NCBI RefSeq assembly: GCF_900163755.1
Contig: NZ_FUKI01000124.1
Coordinates: 1 to 42,966, forward strand
Origin: Crenothrix polyspora
GTDB taxonomy: Bacteria > Pseudomonadota > Gammaproteobacteria > Methylococcales > Methylomonadaceae
Direction: 5' to 3'
Length of the DNA: 42,966 nt
Within the stretch, counting starts at the first letter, position 1, and each line of letters begins with the position of its first letter. The translations under genes were made by a program, and so were the position numbers. This document shows, piece by piece, positions 5,663-15,113 of the stretch. The notes beneath the pieces are model-generated. The model searched no databases. It had not been told where the DNA came from and saw only the letters and a list, made by a program, of their open reading frames with translations.

Positions 5663-7504
5663 TTACGGCTGCACCGTAGGCGCTGCTAATGGCAGGGCAA
5701 CCGGCGCTGGCTCAGTTAATGCTTTGGAAATCTCAGTCACCTGTTTAGGGCGCGAAAACTGCCGCCCAATAAACAAATCATTACTGACCACATTCACATC
5801 ACTCAACCACCGCGCCGAATTTTGACACGTATTAAGGTAAGGAGGTTCTTTGCAAACTTCAATTTTATTGTTTTGCAGCACATTAAAATGCAAGCCTGGC
5901 AACGGACGCACCCGTACATCGGGTGGCGCTGAGGTATAGTCCATAATGCTCGGCTCATTAAAATTGAGCAGATTCAAAAGCAATTTAGGCACTTGGTATA
6001 AAGGCATACTACCTAATTTAAGCGGGCCACGCTTACCGTCAATAATAATTATCGGCGTACTCACATACAATCGGAACATAGCGGGAGTAAACTCACCGCG
6101 CTGCGCTGCCAATACGCCAGAATCAACATAACCGGCAAAATTTTCCCCCAAAAACGGCAAGTGATCACCAAATACGGCAATAATGCTGTCTGGGTCGCGT
6201 TTGCGCATATCGTCAATAAAGCCCATCAATTCACGGGATTTGTAATACACGGTATTGGCATACGTTGTCACCTCTTCCACTTTAGAGGCCGATTTAACCT
6301 TGCTAGGCCGATTAGCGCCCAATGGATAATTCCAATGACCAAAATAGGTGACGATATAATCCAAAATAGGCTGCTTTTTTTCTAAAGAATCGGAAATTTT
6401 CTCAGTGACTTGCCGGTACAAAGTAGAATCCGCCATAAATTCGCGATTCATATCATCTTGCACAAAATCTTTAATCGACCAATAGGTTTGAAAACCTATG
6501 TTACGGTACACATTGACCCGATTCCAAAATACCGGCACATTGGGGTGTGATGCCACGGTGCGATAGCCCTTATCCGCCAAAATATGCGGTAAGCACGGCA
6601 CGGAATTCAATAATTGCCGTTCAAACTTAACGTTATCTTTCACCACCGGAAAACCACACAGTACTTCAAATTCCGAATTGGCTGTGTAACCACCAAACAC
6701 CGGCGGCATGGCATGTGAATATTCTGCGCTTTTCCACAGCTTACGAAACTCTGGCGATAACGGATTGGGAGTGTATTTGGCTTTTTTCAATTCACTGGGA
6801 TCCCAGAAAGATTCTAATAACACCAAATGAATATTACGCGGCGTAAAAGCTTTAGGCGGCTCTGTCGTTTTGGCTATATTATTCAGCAAATTTTCAGCAG
6901 ACTGCTGCACACTGTCTTGATCGGGTGGCGCATCGGCCAAAGCAAAATAACGCGAGCCTTCCTGCAAGGTATAAACAGTTGCGCCATGCCACAAGTAATT
7001 AGAGCGTTGATCCCAAACAGAGCTGCCGGTGTATTTATCTAGGGGGGTAAGAATAGATACCGGTTTATAAACCACCGTAATACCCAGTAACACCGCAATC
7101 GTACTGGCAAGATATGCACTCCAATGGCGCATAGAAAAATTAAATACCAACAAACACGCTATGGCGGCCAAAGGAATCGCGGCGGCAAAAAATCGCCAGC
7201 CCTCTAATATTAATAACAATGATCGTAACGCGTACACATCATCCGGCATAATCGGACCGCCAAAAAATGATATTTTGACAGCATTACCGATATACAAAAT
7301 ACCCATGATCAACGTCTGAATGATCAAAAAAATCCACAGCCGTCTGGACAAGGCATACAAAATATAACTAAACCCCAGCTGGACTAAAAAATCAAAGGGG
7401 ATGGCTTTAGCCTGAATCTGAACGTCAAACTTAATGCTACTTACAAAATAAAAAATACTGTACAGCAAGGCTGTCGAAATAAGCGGCAATGATTTTTTTA
7501 ACAT
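5663..7504 (-). CDS. LTA synthase family / sulfatase-fold membrane enzyme
   Basis: 613 residues. The N-terminal 150 residues hold about five membrane segments. A periplasmic sulfatase/alkaline-phosphatase-fold domain follows from about residue 222. Visible metal and catalytic positions are NIHLVLLESFWD (Glu231), FGGYTANSEFE (Thr274, the usual nucleophile) and FGDHLP (Asp447, His448). Family members transfer phosphoglycerol or a similar headgroup from lipid to a periplasmic glycan, as in Gram-positive LtaS or enterobacterial OpgB; the acceptor here is unknown. It is the first gene of a unit with three genes for exported proteins. No clear ribosome-binding site precedes the ATG. Confidence 0.85.
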   Translation of the reverse strand: MLKKSLPLISTALLYSIFYFVSSIKFDVQIQAKAIPFDFLVQLGFSYILYALSRRLWIFLIIQTLIMGILYIGNAVKISFFGGPIMPDDVYALRSLLLILEGWRFFAAAIPLAAIACLLVFNFSMRHWSAYLASTIAVLLGITVVYKPVSILTPLDKYTGSSVWDQRSNYLWHGATVYTLQEGSRYFALADAPPDQDSVQQSAENLLNNIAKTTEPPKAFTPRNIHLVLLESFWDPSELKKAKYTPNPLSPEFRKLWKSAEYSHAMPPVFGGYTANSEFEVLCGFPVVKDNVKFERQLLNSVPCLPHILADKGYRTVASHPNVPVFWNRVNVYRNIGFQTYWSIKDFVQDDMNREFMADSTLYRQVTEKISDSLEKKQPILDYIVTYFGHWNYPLGANRPSKVKSASKVEEVTTYANTVYYKSRELMGFIDDMRKRDPDSIIAVFGDHLPFLGENFAGYVDSGVLAAQRGEFTPAMFRLYVSTPIIIIDGKRGPLKLGSMPLYQVPKLLLNLLNFNEPSIMDYTSAPPDVRVRPLPGLHFNVLQNNKIEVCKEPPYLNTCQNSARWLSDVNVVSNDLFIGRQFSRPKQVTEISKALTEPAPVALPLAAPTVQP

Positions 7505-7881
7505 AACGGGAAGGCGATTTTTAACAGCGACAATACAACTGTCAGGCTGAACAAGGAATGAATGTACTTCATATTATCATAGAATTCATAGCGAGAACCT
7601 GTCTAACCCTGTATGACTAAGGCCGTATACTGCTCAGCGCTATCGTAAGCGACACACTACAAAATACCGGTAATACAGACTCGGTACAACGGCTTTTAAA
7701 CAGCAGCTTGCTGCGCTTAAATTACCTGACCGGCCATTTCTAAAAAAATCAATTTGTGATATTATTTTCTATCTTATTAAAAAACAAATACTTATGTAAA
7801 ATTGCACTGATCTTTATGTATTACTGCCCTTGTTTTCAAATCCACAACAGCCATTATTCTTAAAAATATACCGTATTTACA
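7505..7881. other. divergent intergenic region, LTA-synthase-like gene / tonB
   Basis: 377 bp with no gene that I can support. It must carry the divergent promoters for the minus-strand envelope operon and for tonB. I looked for a Fur-box-like sequence (GATAAT-type hexamers) because of tonB and found no convincing one. The right half is AT-rich. Confidence 0.6.
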
Positions 7882-8814
7882 ATGACCTATATTCGCAACA
7901 GCGCACAAGAATCAACTTTATTGGTAGCTCTGACCCGCGAAATCAATCATCGAATGCTACTAGGTTTATTGGCCATACTGGTGGTTTTTCTGCATATCAT
8001 CGCCATTTTTTGGCTACTACAGCAAAGCCATGCGGTTAAAGAAAATAAGTCGCGTAAACTGGTGCAAGTATTACTCATGGCTCAACCTGAACCTAAAATC
8101 AAACCAGAACCACCCAAACCCAAAATCGAACCCAAACTCAAACCCAAACCATTAACGCCTGAACAACCCAAGAAAATACCGCCTAAATTAACAGCCGGTA
8201 AATCCCATGTTAAAGCCAAAACACCTGACATTGTTAAGCCTGTTGTGGCGCAAAAATCAACACCTGTTCGTAAACCCCAGGTGCAAAAAACGCCTGTTAT
8301 TGCCCATAAAATCAGCGAACCGGTGACACCTAAAAGCCCAAGCCATAAAGTAGCAGACTTACCCAGAACACCAGCAGTGCTTACCAGCAAATCGGTCGCG
8401 CATTCAACAACAGTGTTTAATCGTTCGTCTTTAAAACCTTATACACAAGTATCTAAACCAAGCCCAGCGTTTTCAAGCGCCAAAACAGCGCCAAGTAAAC
8501 CAGTGCAACAAGCCGGCAGTAGCGGCCAAGATAATAACACCGTGTCTTCTGGCGTGGTTGAATTAGCACAAGCCAAACCCACGTATCCAATGCGTGCTAA
8601 AAGCCGCAATATTGAAGGTTGGGCTAAAGTTGAATTTACCGTGACCGCATCAGGTGAGGTCACTAATGCCCATATCGTTAGCGCATCGCCACCGGGTATA
8701 TTTGACGCATCGGCTTTAGAAGCCATACAAAAATTCAGATTTAAAGCCAAAATGGTGAATGGCAAAGCGGTAAATGGTAGCGCAACGAAAAAATTTAACT
8801 TTAATCTAAATTAA
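7882..8814 (+). CDS. tonB: TonB energy transducer
   Basis: 310 residues. Short cytoplasmic N-terminus; one membrane segment (about 25-48, LLGLLAILVVFLHIIAIFWL); a periplasmic Pro/Lys-rich spacer with repeated EPK/KPK units (about 70-110). The C-terminal TonB domain (about 225-310) has YPMRAKSRNIEGWAKVEFTV and FDASALEAIQKFRFKA. It couples the inner-membrane proton gradient to outer-membrane receptors. The neighbours exbB and exbD follow on the same strand. The first ATG (7882) lacks a clear ribosome-binding site; a Met at residue 25 is too close to the membrane segment to prefer. Confidence 0.9.
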   Translation: MTYIRNSAQESTLLVALTREINHRMLLGLLAILVVFLHIIAIFWLLQQSHAVKENKSRKLVQVLLMAQPEPKIKPEPPKPKIEPKLKPKPLTPEQPKKIPPKLTAGKSHVKAKTPDIVKPVVAQKSTPVRKPQVQKTPVIAHKISEPVTPKSPSHKVADLPRTPAVLTSKSVAHSTTVFNRSSLKPYTQVSKPSPAFSSAKTAPSKPVQQAGSSGQDNNTVSSGVVELAQAKPTYPMRAKSRNIEGWAKVEFTVTASGEVTNAHIVSASPPGIFDASALEAIQKFRFKAKMVNGKAVNGSATKKFNFNLN

Positions 8815-8898
8815 CATTTTTCTGTTCTGTTTTAAGGTAATTCCCACAAAAGAATACCCCAAATAAAACTTTCGTGTTTTTCGCAGACAACCCTTTCG

Positions 8899-8925
8899 GT
8901 AGGTTCATTATTAACATAAACCTAC
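8899..8925. repeat. short inverted repeat between tonB and exbB
   Basis: GTAGGTT (8899-8905) and its complement AACCTAC (8919-8925), separated by 13 bp, in the 208-bp gap between tonB and exbB. No T-run follows, so it is not a clear terminator. It might be an attenuator or a degenerate end of the GTAGGTTGGGTT element. Confidence 0.4.
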
Positions 8926-9022
8926 GTATGCAGCCTGAACTAATTAGCTAACGATACTTAAAAAGGCGAAAAGTGGCTCGCCTGCCCATTTAATTTTTTT
9001 ACTGACCTAAAAAGGCATTTTC

Positions 9023-9688
9023 ATGTTTCAACATATCACCCCTACCCTGATTATTGATGGCACGTTATATGTGCTATTGATTTTTTCAATCATCACCTGG
9101 ACATTAGTTATCTTTAAATCCTGGCAATTTTGGCAAAACAGTGCGCTCAATCAACGTTTCAATACAATTTTCTGGAATACAGCTTCATTGGCAGGCACGC
9201 AGGCGCTACCAGAAAACACCTTCGCCGGCCCACAAGCGCGTATTGCAAAGCAAGGCCTCGCCTGGTTAACCGAGAGTCGAAAATCAGTAGGTAAAGTGCT
9301 AAAATTTCAGGGCAAAACCGATGAATTATTGGAGCAACATCTGCTCGTGCAAATGCAAACAGAAGCACGCCAAATGGAAAGCGGCCTAACCATTTTGGCC
9401 AGTATCAGCAGCACCGCACCGTTTGTAGGCTTATTTGGCACGGTATTAGGCATTATGCACGCCATGCACCAAATTACTGCAAGTGGCTCAACCAGTTTAG
9501 ATGTGGTCGCAGGACCGATTGGTGACGCACTGATCGCTACCGCCGTCGGCATTGCTGTCGCCGTACCTGCGGTGTTGGCGTATAACTTTTTCTTACGCCG
9601 CGTTAAATTACACCGTGTGGGCTTAGAAAATTTCGTGGTCAGCTTTATGCACGCCGCATTAAGCTCAGACAACCAAGCAAAGGTGTAA
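9023..9688 (+). CDS. exbB: ExbB/TolQ-family proton channel subunit
   Basis: 221 residues with the three membrane segments of the MotA/TolQ/ExbB family: LYVLLIFSIITWTLVIF near the N-terminus, then ASISSTAPFVGLFGTVLGIM and DALIATAVGIAVAVPAVLAYN. The TAPFVGLFGTV...GIMHAM and GPIGDALIATAVG stretches are the conserved pore-lining motifs. With ExbD it converts proton flow into force on TonB. AAGG precedes the ATG. It is followed after two bases by exbD, and the tonB gene lies 208 bp upstream. Confidence 0.92.
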   Translation: MFQHITPTLIIDGTLYVLLIFSIITWTLVIFKSWQFWQNSALNQRFNTIFWNTASLAGTQALPENTFAGPQARIAKQGLAWLTESRKSVGKVLKFQGKTDELLEQHLLVQMQTEARQMESGLTILASISSTAPFVGLFGTVLGIMHAMHQITASGSTSLDVVAGPIGDALIATAVGIAVAVPAVLAYNFFLRRVKLHRVGLENFVVSFMHAALSSDNQAKV

Positions 9689-9690
9689 TC

Positions 9691-10101
9691 ATGGCATTTA
9701 AACCACAATCTGACAGTGACGGTGCGCTGAGCGAAATTAATGTTACCCCGCTGGTTGATGTTATGTTGGTATTAGTGATTATTTTGCTGGTGACAGCACC
9801 GTTGTTAACGCAATCTGTCCATGTTACCTTACCTAAAACCGCCTCAACCAGCGCCAATATAGATGCACAGCCATTGCAACTGGGCATTGATGCGCTAGGT
9901 GTTATAACATTAAACAAACAGCCCGTTATAAACCTTCTCGCCTTGGAAGCCACGCTGAAAGCAGAATTTACTAAAAATAAAGATGTCGGTGTGCATTTAT
10001 ATGCCGATCAAGCCGTGGTTTATAAAAAAGTAGCAGAAGTCATGGCCACAGTGCAGCAAGCAGGAATTGCTAAAATGGCCTTTGTGACAGTTGAGGAATA
10101 A
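9691..10101 (+). CDS. exbD: ExbD/TolR-family protein
   Basis: 136 residues. One N-terminal membrane segment contains the conserved proton-path Asp (PLVDVMLVLVIILLV, Asp23). It is preceded by the typical LSEINVTP leader and followed by a periplasmic domain ending in a YKKVAEVMATVQQAGI helix. It is the partner of ExbB in the TonB motor. Almost certainly cotranscribed with exbB, which ends two bases upstream. Confidence 0.92.
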   Translation: MAFKPQSDSDGALSEINVTPLVDVMLVLVIILLVTAPLLTQSVHVTLPKTASTSANIDAQPLQLGIDALGVITLNKQPVINLLALEATLKAEFTKNKDVGVHLYADQAVVYKKVAEVMATVQQAGIAKMAFVTVEE

Positions 10102-10202
10102 TTTTTTAGCGACTAAGTTACGCTGATTTTAGCGTGTCATATTCATGATAAAGTCGGCGCTGTCATCAATTGCCAAAATTACAATAACCCCCCAGCATCA
10201 CG

Positions 10203-10232
10203 TAGACGAAAGACTACAAATTTTGCTATAAT
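10203..10232 (+). promoter_or_regulatory. probable promoter of gap (extended -10)
   Basis: TGCTATAAT at 10224-10232 gives a perfect TATAAT with an extended -10 TGn. A weak -35 (TAGACG, 10203-10208) lies 18 bp upstream. A small GGGTA/TACCC hairpin (10245-10258) lies in the presumed leader before gap. Based on sequence match only. Confidence 0.5.
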
Positions 10233-10301
10233 CAAAAGCTTTACGGGTATTTTTACCCATTCAGCAAACGTTTTCAATCCATCAGTCTCAGGAGACACTC
10301 A

Positions 10302-11315
10302 ATGCCAATTAAAGTTGCAATTAACGGTTATGGACGCATCGGCCGCAATGTCATGCGTGCGCTATACGAGTCTGGCCGCACCAATGAAATTCAAGTAGTT
10401 GCCATTAACGACTTAGGCGATTCCAAAACCAATGCACACTTAACCAAATACGACACCGTACATGGCAAATTCCCATTTGATGTCAGCGTTGACGGTGATT
10501 ACATCGTTATTAATGGCGACAGAATCCGTGTTTTTGCCGAAAGAGATCCGTCTAAATTACCTTGGGCTGAATTAGGCATTGATGTGGTACATGAATGCAC
10601 TGGTTTCTTCACCAGCAAAGCCAAAGCCTCTGCACACATTGCAGCTGGCGCTAAAAAAGTCATCATCTCAGCGCCAGGCGGCGATGACGTTGATGCGACG
10701 ATTGTTTTTGGTGTTAATCACAATACCTTAAAAGCCTCTGATACCGTTATTTCTAACGCGTCTTGCACCACCAACTGTTTAGCGCCTTTGGTTAAACCTT
10801 TAATGGATGCTATCGGTGTTGATCACGGTTTGATGACCACCATCCACTCCTACACTAACGACCAAGTATTAACCGACGTATACCACAGCGACTTGCTACG
10901 CGCCCGTTCTGCTACCCAATCCATGATCCCCACCAAAACCGGTGCAGCGGCAGCCGTAGGTTTGGTATTGCCAGAAATGAAAGGCAAATTAGATGGTTTC
11001 GCCATGCGCGTACCCACCATCAACGTTTCTGTTGTGGATTTATGCTTCCAGGCTTCACGCCCTACCACTAAAGAAGAAATCGACAGCGTATTAAGAGCCG
11101 CCGCTGCCGGTTCTTTAAAAGGTATCTTGGCGATTAATGATGAGCCATTGGTGTCATCAGACTTTAATCACAACCCGCATTCTTCAATCTACGAATCAGC
11201 GTTAACCAAGGTTACCGGCGGCAACTTTGTTAAAGTTCTGTCTTGGTACGATAACGAATGGGGCTTCTCAAACCGTATGTTAGATACCACTGTTGCGTTA
11301 TTTAACGCTAAATAA
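10302..11315 (+). CDS. gap: type I glyceraldehyde-3-phosphate dehydrogenase
   Basis: 337 residues, the normal length. It oxidises and phosphorylates glyceraldehyde 3-phosphate in glycolysis/gluconeogenesis. NAD-binding N-terminus [17 protein letters not shown]; Asp37 in AINDLGD favours NAD over NADP. Catalytic Cys155 lies in [13 protein letters not shown] and the partner His182 in [16 protein letters not shown] precedes the ATG. The pyruvate kinase gene follows 15 bp downstream, so the two form a lower-glycolysis operon. Confidence 0.95.
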   Translation: MPIKVAINGYGRIGRNVMRALYESGRTNEIQVVAINDLGDSKTNAHLTKYDTVHGKFPFDVSVDGDYIVINGDRIRVFAERDPSKLPWAELGIDVVHECTGFFTSKAKASAHIAAGAKKVIISAPGGDDVDATIVFGVNHNTLKASDTVISNASCTTNCLAPLVKPLMDAIGVDHGLMTTIHSYTNDQVLTDVYHSDLLRARSATQSMIPTKTGAAAAVGLVLPEMKGKLDGFAMRVPTINVSVVDLCFQASRPTTKEEIDSVLRAAAAGSLKGILAINDEPLVSSDFNHNPHSSIYESALTKVTGGNFVKVLSWYDNEWGFSNRMLDTTVALFNAK

Positions 11316-11330
11316 GGATTCAAAAACCTA

Positions 11331-12779
11331 ATGTTAAGAAGAACCAAAATTTTAGCAACATTGGGGCCTGCGACAGACAAGCCAGGTGTCCTAGAAGAAC
11401 TGATTCGCGCCGGTGTTGATGTAGTCCGTATGAACTTTTCACACGGTTCTGCACAAGATCATATCAACAGAGCCCAAATGGTGCGTGATCTGAGCCAAAA
11501 AACCGGACGACGCGTCGGTATTCTTGCCGACTTACAAGGCCCTAAAATCCGTATCGCCCGTTTTAAAGACACCAAAGTCAATCTGGTTGAAGGCCAAGAC
11601 TTTGCTCTGGATATTAATTTCGATCCGTTAGCGGGCGATAATACTCAAGTCGGCATTACCTACGAACCCTTAGCCCTGGAAGTTGTACCTGGCAGCCGTT
11701 TATTACTGGATGATGGCCGCATCGTGCTGGACGTGGTGAATGTTGTCAACATGCGGGTTAATTGTACCGTGGTTGTCGCAGGCGATTTGTCCAACAACAA
11801 AGGCATTAACCTAATGGGCGGAGGCCTTTCTGCTGCCGCGTTAACAGACAAAGACAAAGAAGACATCAAAACTATCGCAGTAATGAAGTGCGATTATGTG
11901 GCGGTGTCTTTCCCACGTTGTGCAGAAGACTTGAATGAAGCACGTCGCTTATTGGTAGCGGAAGGCTGTTATGCAGGCATCGTCTCTAAAGTGGAACGTG
12001 CCGAAGCCATCGTACCTGATGTCATGGATGAAATCATTCTGGCATCCGATGCGGTAATGGTAGCGCGTGGCGATTTAGGCGTTGAGATTGGCGACGCTAA
12101 CTTGCCCGCCGTACAAAAAATGCTCATTAAACGCACCCGTGAACTCAATCGTGTGGCGATTACGGCGACGCAGATGATGGAATCAATGATTGAAAACCCG
12201 ATTCCAACCCGCGCCGAAGTATTTGACGTAGCCAATGCAGTGTATGACGGTACCGATGCCATTATGTTGTCTGCGGAAACGGCCTCAGGTAAATACCCTG
12301 TTAAAGCGGTTGAAGCCATGCACCGTATTTGTATAGAAGCTGAAAAACAACGCAGCGTGCGCGAATCGGATCACCGCATCAATATCCAATTTGATCGCGA
12401 TGATGAAGCGATTGCTATGTCGGCTATGTATATGGCCAACCACAGTAAAATTAAAGGTATTGTCGCTTTAACTGAGTCGGGTTCAACCCCGTTGTGGATG
12501 TCCAGAATCAGCTCCGGTATTCCTATTTTTGCCATGAGCGACCGTGAAAAAACCCTGGGTAAAGTGACTTTGTTCCGTGGTGTTTTCCCTATCCACTTTA
12601 CGTTAAATGAACATCATGACCACGCCGAAGTTAATCGGGATGTTGTGAAAGAATTGCGTAAATGGAATCTGGCCAAAGACGGCGATAAGTTTATCATCAC
12701 CAAAGGTGATTTAACTGGCGTAGAAGGCGGCACTAACGCATTAAAGGTGATTGTTGTTGGTCAGGGCTTAACACCTTAG
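11331..12779 (+). CDS. pyk: pyruvate kinase
   Basis: 482 residues. It converts phosphoenolpyruvate and ADP to pyruvate and ATP. Conserved parts: RRTKILATLGPAT and VVRMNFSHGS at the N-terminus, DLQGPKIR, the metal-site stretch VARGDLGVEIG, and ATQMMESMIENPIPTRAE. A C-terminal allosteric-type domain ends in GGTNALKVIVVGQG. Cotranscribed with gap (15-bp gap). The unit is closed by the hairpin terminator at 12838-12869. Confidence 0.95.
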   Translation: MLRRTKILATLGPATDKPGVLEELIRAGVDVVRMNFSHGSAQDHINRAQMVRDLSQKTGRRVGILADLQGPKIRIARFKDTKVNLVEGQDFALDINFDPLAGDNTQVGITYEPLALEVVPGSRLLLDDGRIVLDVVNVVNMRVNCTVVVAGDLSNNKGINLMGGGLSAAALTDKDKEDIKTIAVMKCDYVAVSFPRCAEDLNEARRLLVAEGCYAGIVSKVERAEAIVPDVMDEIILASDAVMVARGDLGVEIGDANLPAVQKMLIKRTRELNRVAITATQMMESMIENPIPTRAEVFDVANAVYDGTDAIMLSAETASGKYPVKAVEAMHRICIEAEKQRSVRESDHRINIQFDRDDEAIAMSAMYMANHSKIKGIVALTESGSTPLWMSRISSGIPIFAMSDREKTLGKVTLFRGVFPIHFTLNEHHDHAEVNRDVVKELRKWNLAKDGDKFIITKGDLTGVEGGTNALKVIVVGQGLTP

Positions 12780-12837
12780 ATTTGATCACCGCACTGGAAC
12801 GATTTAACCCATTGCTAACGAATCGGTTAAATTAATT

Positions 12838-12869
12838 AAAAAAAAGCCACCCCATAGGGTGGCTTTTTT
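12838..12869. terminator. bidirectional rho-independent terminator
   Basis: A perfect stem GCCACCC / GGGTGGC with a CATA loop (12846-12863). It is flanked by an A-run on the left and a T-run on the right, so it can end transcription of pyk (plus) and of the convergent YidB-LysM gene (minus). Confidence 0.92.
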
Positions 12870-12922
12870 GGGTCAAACGATTGCTGTTTAAAGCCAAGCT
12901 TCGCGTTAGTACCTTGTTAAAA

Positions 12923-13654
12923 CTAAGGAATACGCAGCACTTGCCCAGGAAATATACGATCAGGATCAGTTAACTTGTCACGATTCGCTTCAAAAATTTG
13001 CGACCAGTGACTGGCATCACCGTACACATGCTTGGATATTTTTGACAAAGAATCACCCGAAGCCACAGTGTAAGTTCTACCTGCTGTGACTGCAACTGGT
13101 TCAGCAGCGGCCACATCAGACACAGCGCTCCCCATAGAGGCGCCTGCATCCGCCATAACACCATTGTCAGTACTGACCGAATTTTCATTATGATTATTAT
13201 AAGCAGAGGCCGCAGCTTTGGCTGCCATTGCCACACCCGCCGCACCCAAGCCACCCAATATAAGTTTAGATAACATACCAAACTTATGCGGCTCTGGAAT
13301 TTCACCATCAGGGGTCATCTCATTAACCACCGTAGGCAAAACTTGTGCCAATACCTCAGCGCCTTTTTCTTCAGGGATGCCCGCTTCTTTAGCAAGTTCA
13401 GTGACTTTCTCTTGCCCTAACACCTCCACAACTTGCTCAGGACTTACCACCTTATTATCCCCTGTTCCTACCCAAGACGCGGCAACATCTCCCAATCCAG
13501 ATTTTTGAAATTTTTCCACCAAGCCTGTCAAACCACCAGTAGAGTTTTGTAACATACCTATAACACCAGTGACCAGATTTTGAGTTTGGCTTTGCCCGCT
13601 CCCACCTAGCGCACTTTGTATTGCAACTTGTGCCAGACTACTTAATAGACTCAT
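12923..13654 (-). CDS. YidB-like (DUF937) protein with C-terminal LysM domain
   Basis: 243 residues. The N-terminal 130 residues resemble YidB/DUF937: [12 protein letters not shown], a Gly/Gln-rich stretch, and [34 protein letters not shown] and [17 protein letters not shown] hydrophobic Ala-rich segment (about 130-152) and a low-complexity linker follow. A LysM domain closes the protein (about 194-243, [19 protein letters not shown] ... FPGQVLRIP). LysM binds peptidoglycan; the role of YidB is not known. No signal peptide is seen, so how the LysM part reaches the wall is unclear; the hydrophobic segment could be a membrane anchor. Confidence 0.83.
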   Translation of the reverse strand: MSLLSSLAQVAIQSALGGSGQSQTQNLVTGVIGMLQNSTGGLTGLVEKFQKSGLGDVAASWVGTGDNKVVSPEQVVEVLGQEKVTELAKEAGIPEEKGAEVLAQVLPTVVNEMTPDGEIPEPHKFGMLSKLILGGLGAAGVAMAAKAAASAYNNHNENSVSTDNGVMADAGASMGSAVSDVAAAEPVAVTAGRTYTVASGDSLSKISKHVYGDASHWSQIFEANRDKLTDPDRIFPGQVLRIP

Positions 13655-13899
13655 CGTTTTTTCTCCTACCTAATCAAATAAAGTAAAACCAATAAGGCCA
13701 GACTAATCAGACTGCCCTAGCCGTTATGATATAGCAAACTATTGAATACTGTCGCAAAAATTACCGGTATGTCGCCGTTTAAATGGGTATTGTTGTATTT
13801 TTGATTAACCCCGCAGCACTCAATAAACTAAAATGTAGCAAAGTTTTAAACACAGGGGGTAATCATTGAAAAGTGAGACTTTAAAAATTAACGTGGCGT

Positions 13900-14589
13900 T
13901 TATTCTTCGGTACTACCTATAATTTTATAAATAACAGCCCCTAACACTGCACCAATAATAGGCGCAACCCAAAACAACCACACCTGTCCTATCGCCCAGT
14001 CGCCTGCAAAAACAGCAACACCCAAGCTTCTAGCGGGATTGACGGACGTATTAGTCACAGGAATACTGATTAAATGAATTAACGTTAGACCTAAACCAAT
14101 CGCAATTGGCGCTAAACCTTGTGGCGCTCTGCTGTCGGTAGAACCTAAGATAATCAATAAAAACATCATGGTCATAACCACTTCAGTGACCAAACAAGCA
14201 AGCAAAGAGTAGCCGCCTGGTGAATGTATACCAAAACCATTAGATGCAAAACCATTGGCTAAACTGAAATCTGCTTTACCACTGGCAATTAAATATAAAA
14301 CACCGGCACCTGCAATACCGCCTAAAACTTGTGCGGCAATATAGGGTAATAATTTACTCGCAGGGAAGCGACCCGCTACGCAAAGACCAATAGATACAGC
14401 TGGATTAAGATGGCAACCTGAAATATGCCCGATGGCAAAAGCCATTGTTAACACAGTTAAACCAAAAGCAAACGATACCCCCAATAAACCAATGCCCACG
14501 TCCGGAAATGCAGCCGCTAATACGGCACTGCCACAGCCGCCTAAAACCAACCAAAATGTTCCAATAAATTCAGCTAAGCTCTGTTTCAT
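13900..14589 (-). CDS. aqpZ: aquaporin Z
   Basis: 229 residues with six membrane segments and the two half-helix NPA signatures of the MIP family: [17 protein letters not shown] and [21 protein letters not shown]. The latter matches the AqpZ water-channel form rather than glycerol facilitators. The N-terminus [20 protein letters not shown] is typical. It is a monocistronic minus-strand gene; no obvious terminator follows. Confidence 0.93.
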   Translation of the reverse strand: MKQSLAEFIGTFWLVLGGCGSAVLAAAFPDVGIGLLGVSFAFGLTVLTMAFAIGHISGCHLNPAVSIGLCVAGRFPASKLLPYIAAQVLGGIAGAGVLYLIASGKADFSLANGFASNGFGIHSPGGYSLLACLVTEVVMTMMFLLIILGSTDSRAPQGLAPIAIGLGLTLIHLISIPVTNTSVNPARSLGVAVFAGDWAIGQVWLFWVAPIIGAVLGAVIYKIIGSTEE

Positions 14590-15113
14590 AATCGTTCCTT
14601 CGTAAGTAAAAAATAATGAATTAAATAAATACTATCCCGTAGTTTGTTAACTTTATTCTGTCGAGTATTACACAGAGACCTACGCGGCTTTAAAAACCTC
14701 ATAGAACCTCACGCGGGTCAAAAATATACCCGACATATCAACTTTAACGGCGCACTAGATTTAGGTATATAAATGCTAAAAAGCATCTTTAAGCATAGTA
14801 TAATTTACAAATGTTGAGCAAATACTTTGAATTACCTACCATCACAAGCAAAATAAGTAAAGAAATAACCACAAAAATAAACAGAAGATGAGTTTGTGCG
14901 TGAATAGCAATCATAATTTATTGCCTAATTACCCAAATAGCAACCCATTTTAATCTAACCTTAAAAGTGAGCGGCAAAAGCAAAGTTTCACTCGCTCTCA
15001 CAACAATCCACCATAACGTGAAATAATAGACTTATTGCTCTAAACGCAGCGTCTCACATTTTGAATGCTTATTATCGCAATACTTTTCTTATCCTTTAGT
15101 TAAAAATATCATT
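14590..15113. other. divergent intergenic region, aqpZ / ettA
   Basis: 524 bp without a gene that I can support. It is AT-rich and carries one small hairpin (ATGC-TAAAAA-GCAT near 14772-14785). It must contain promoters for aqpZ and ettA; I could not identify a convincing -35/-10 pair. Confidence 0.5.

Noticed and set aside
7740-7881. Fur-box control of tonB
   Set aside because: The region is AT-rich but I found no run of GATAAT-type hexamers close to consensus.
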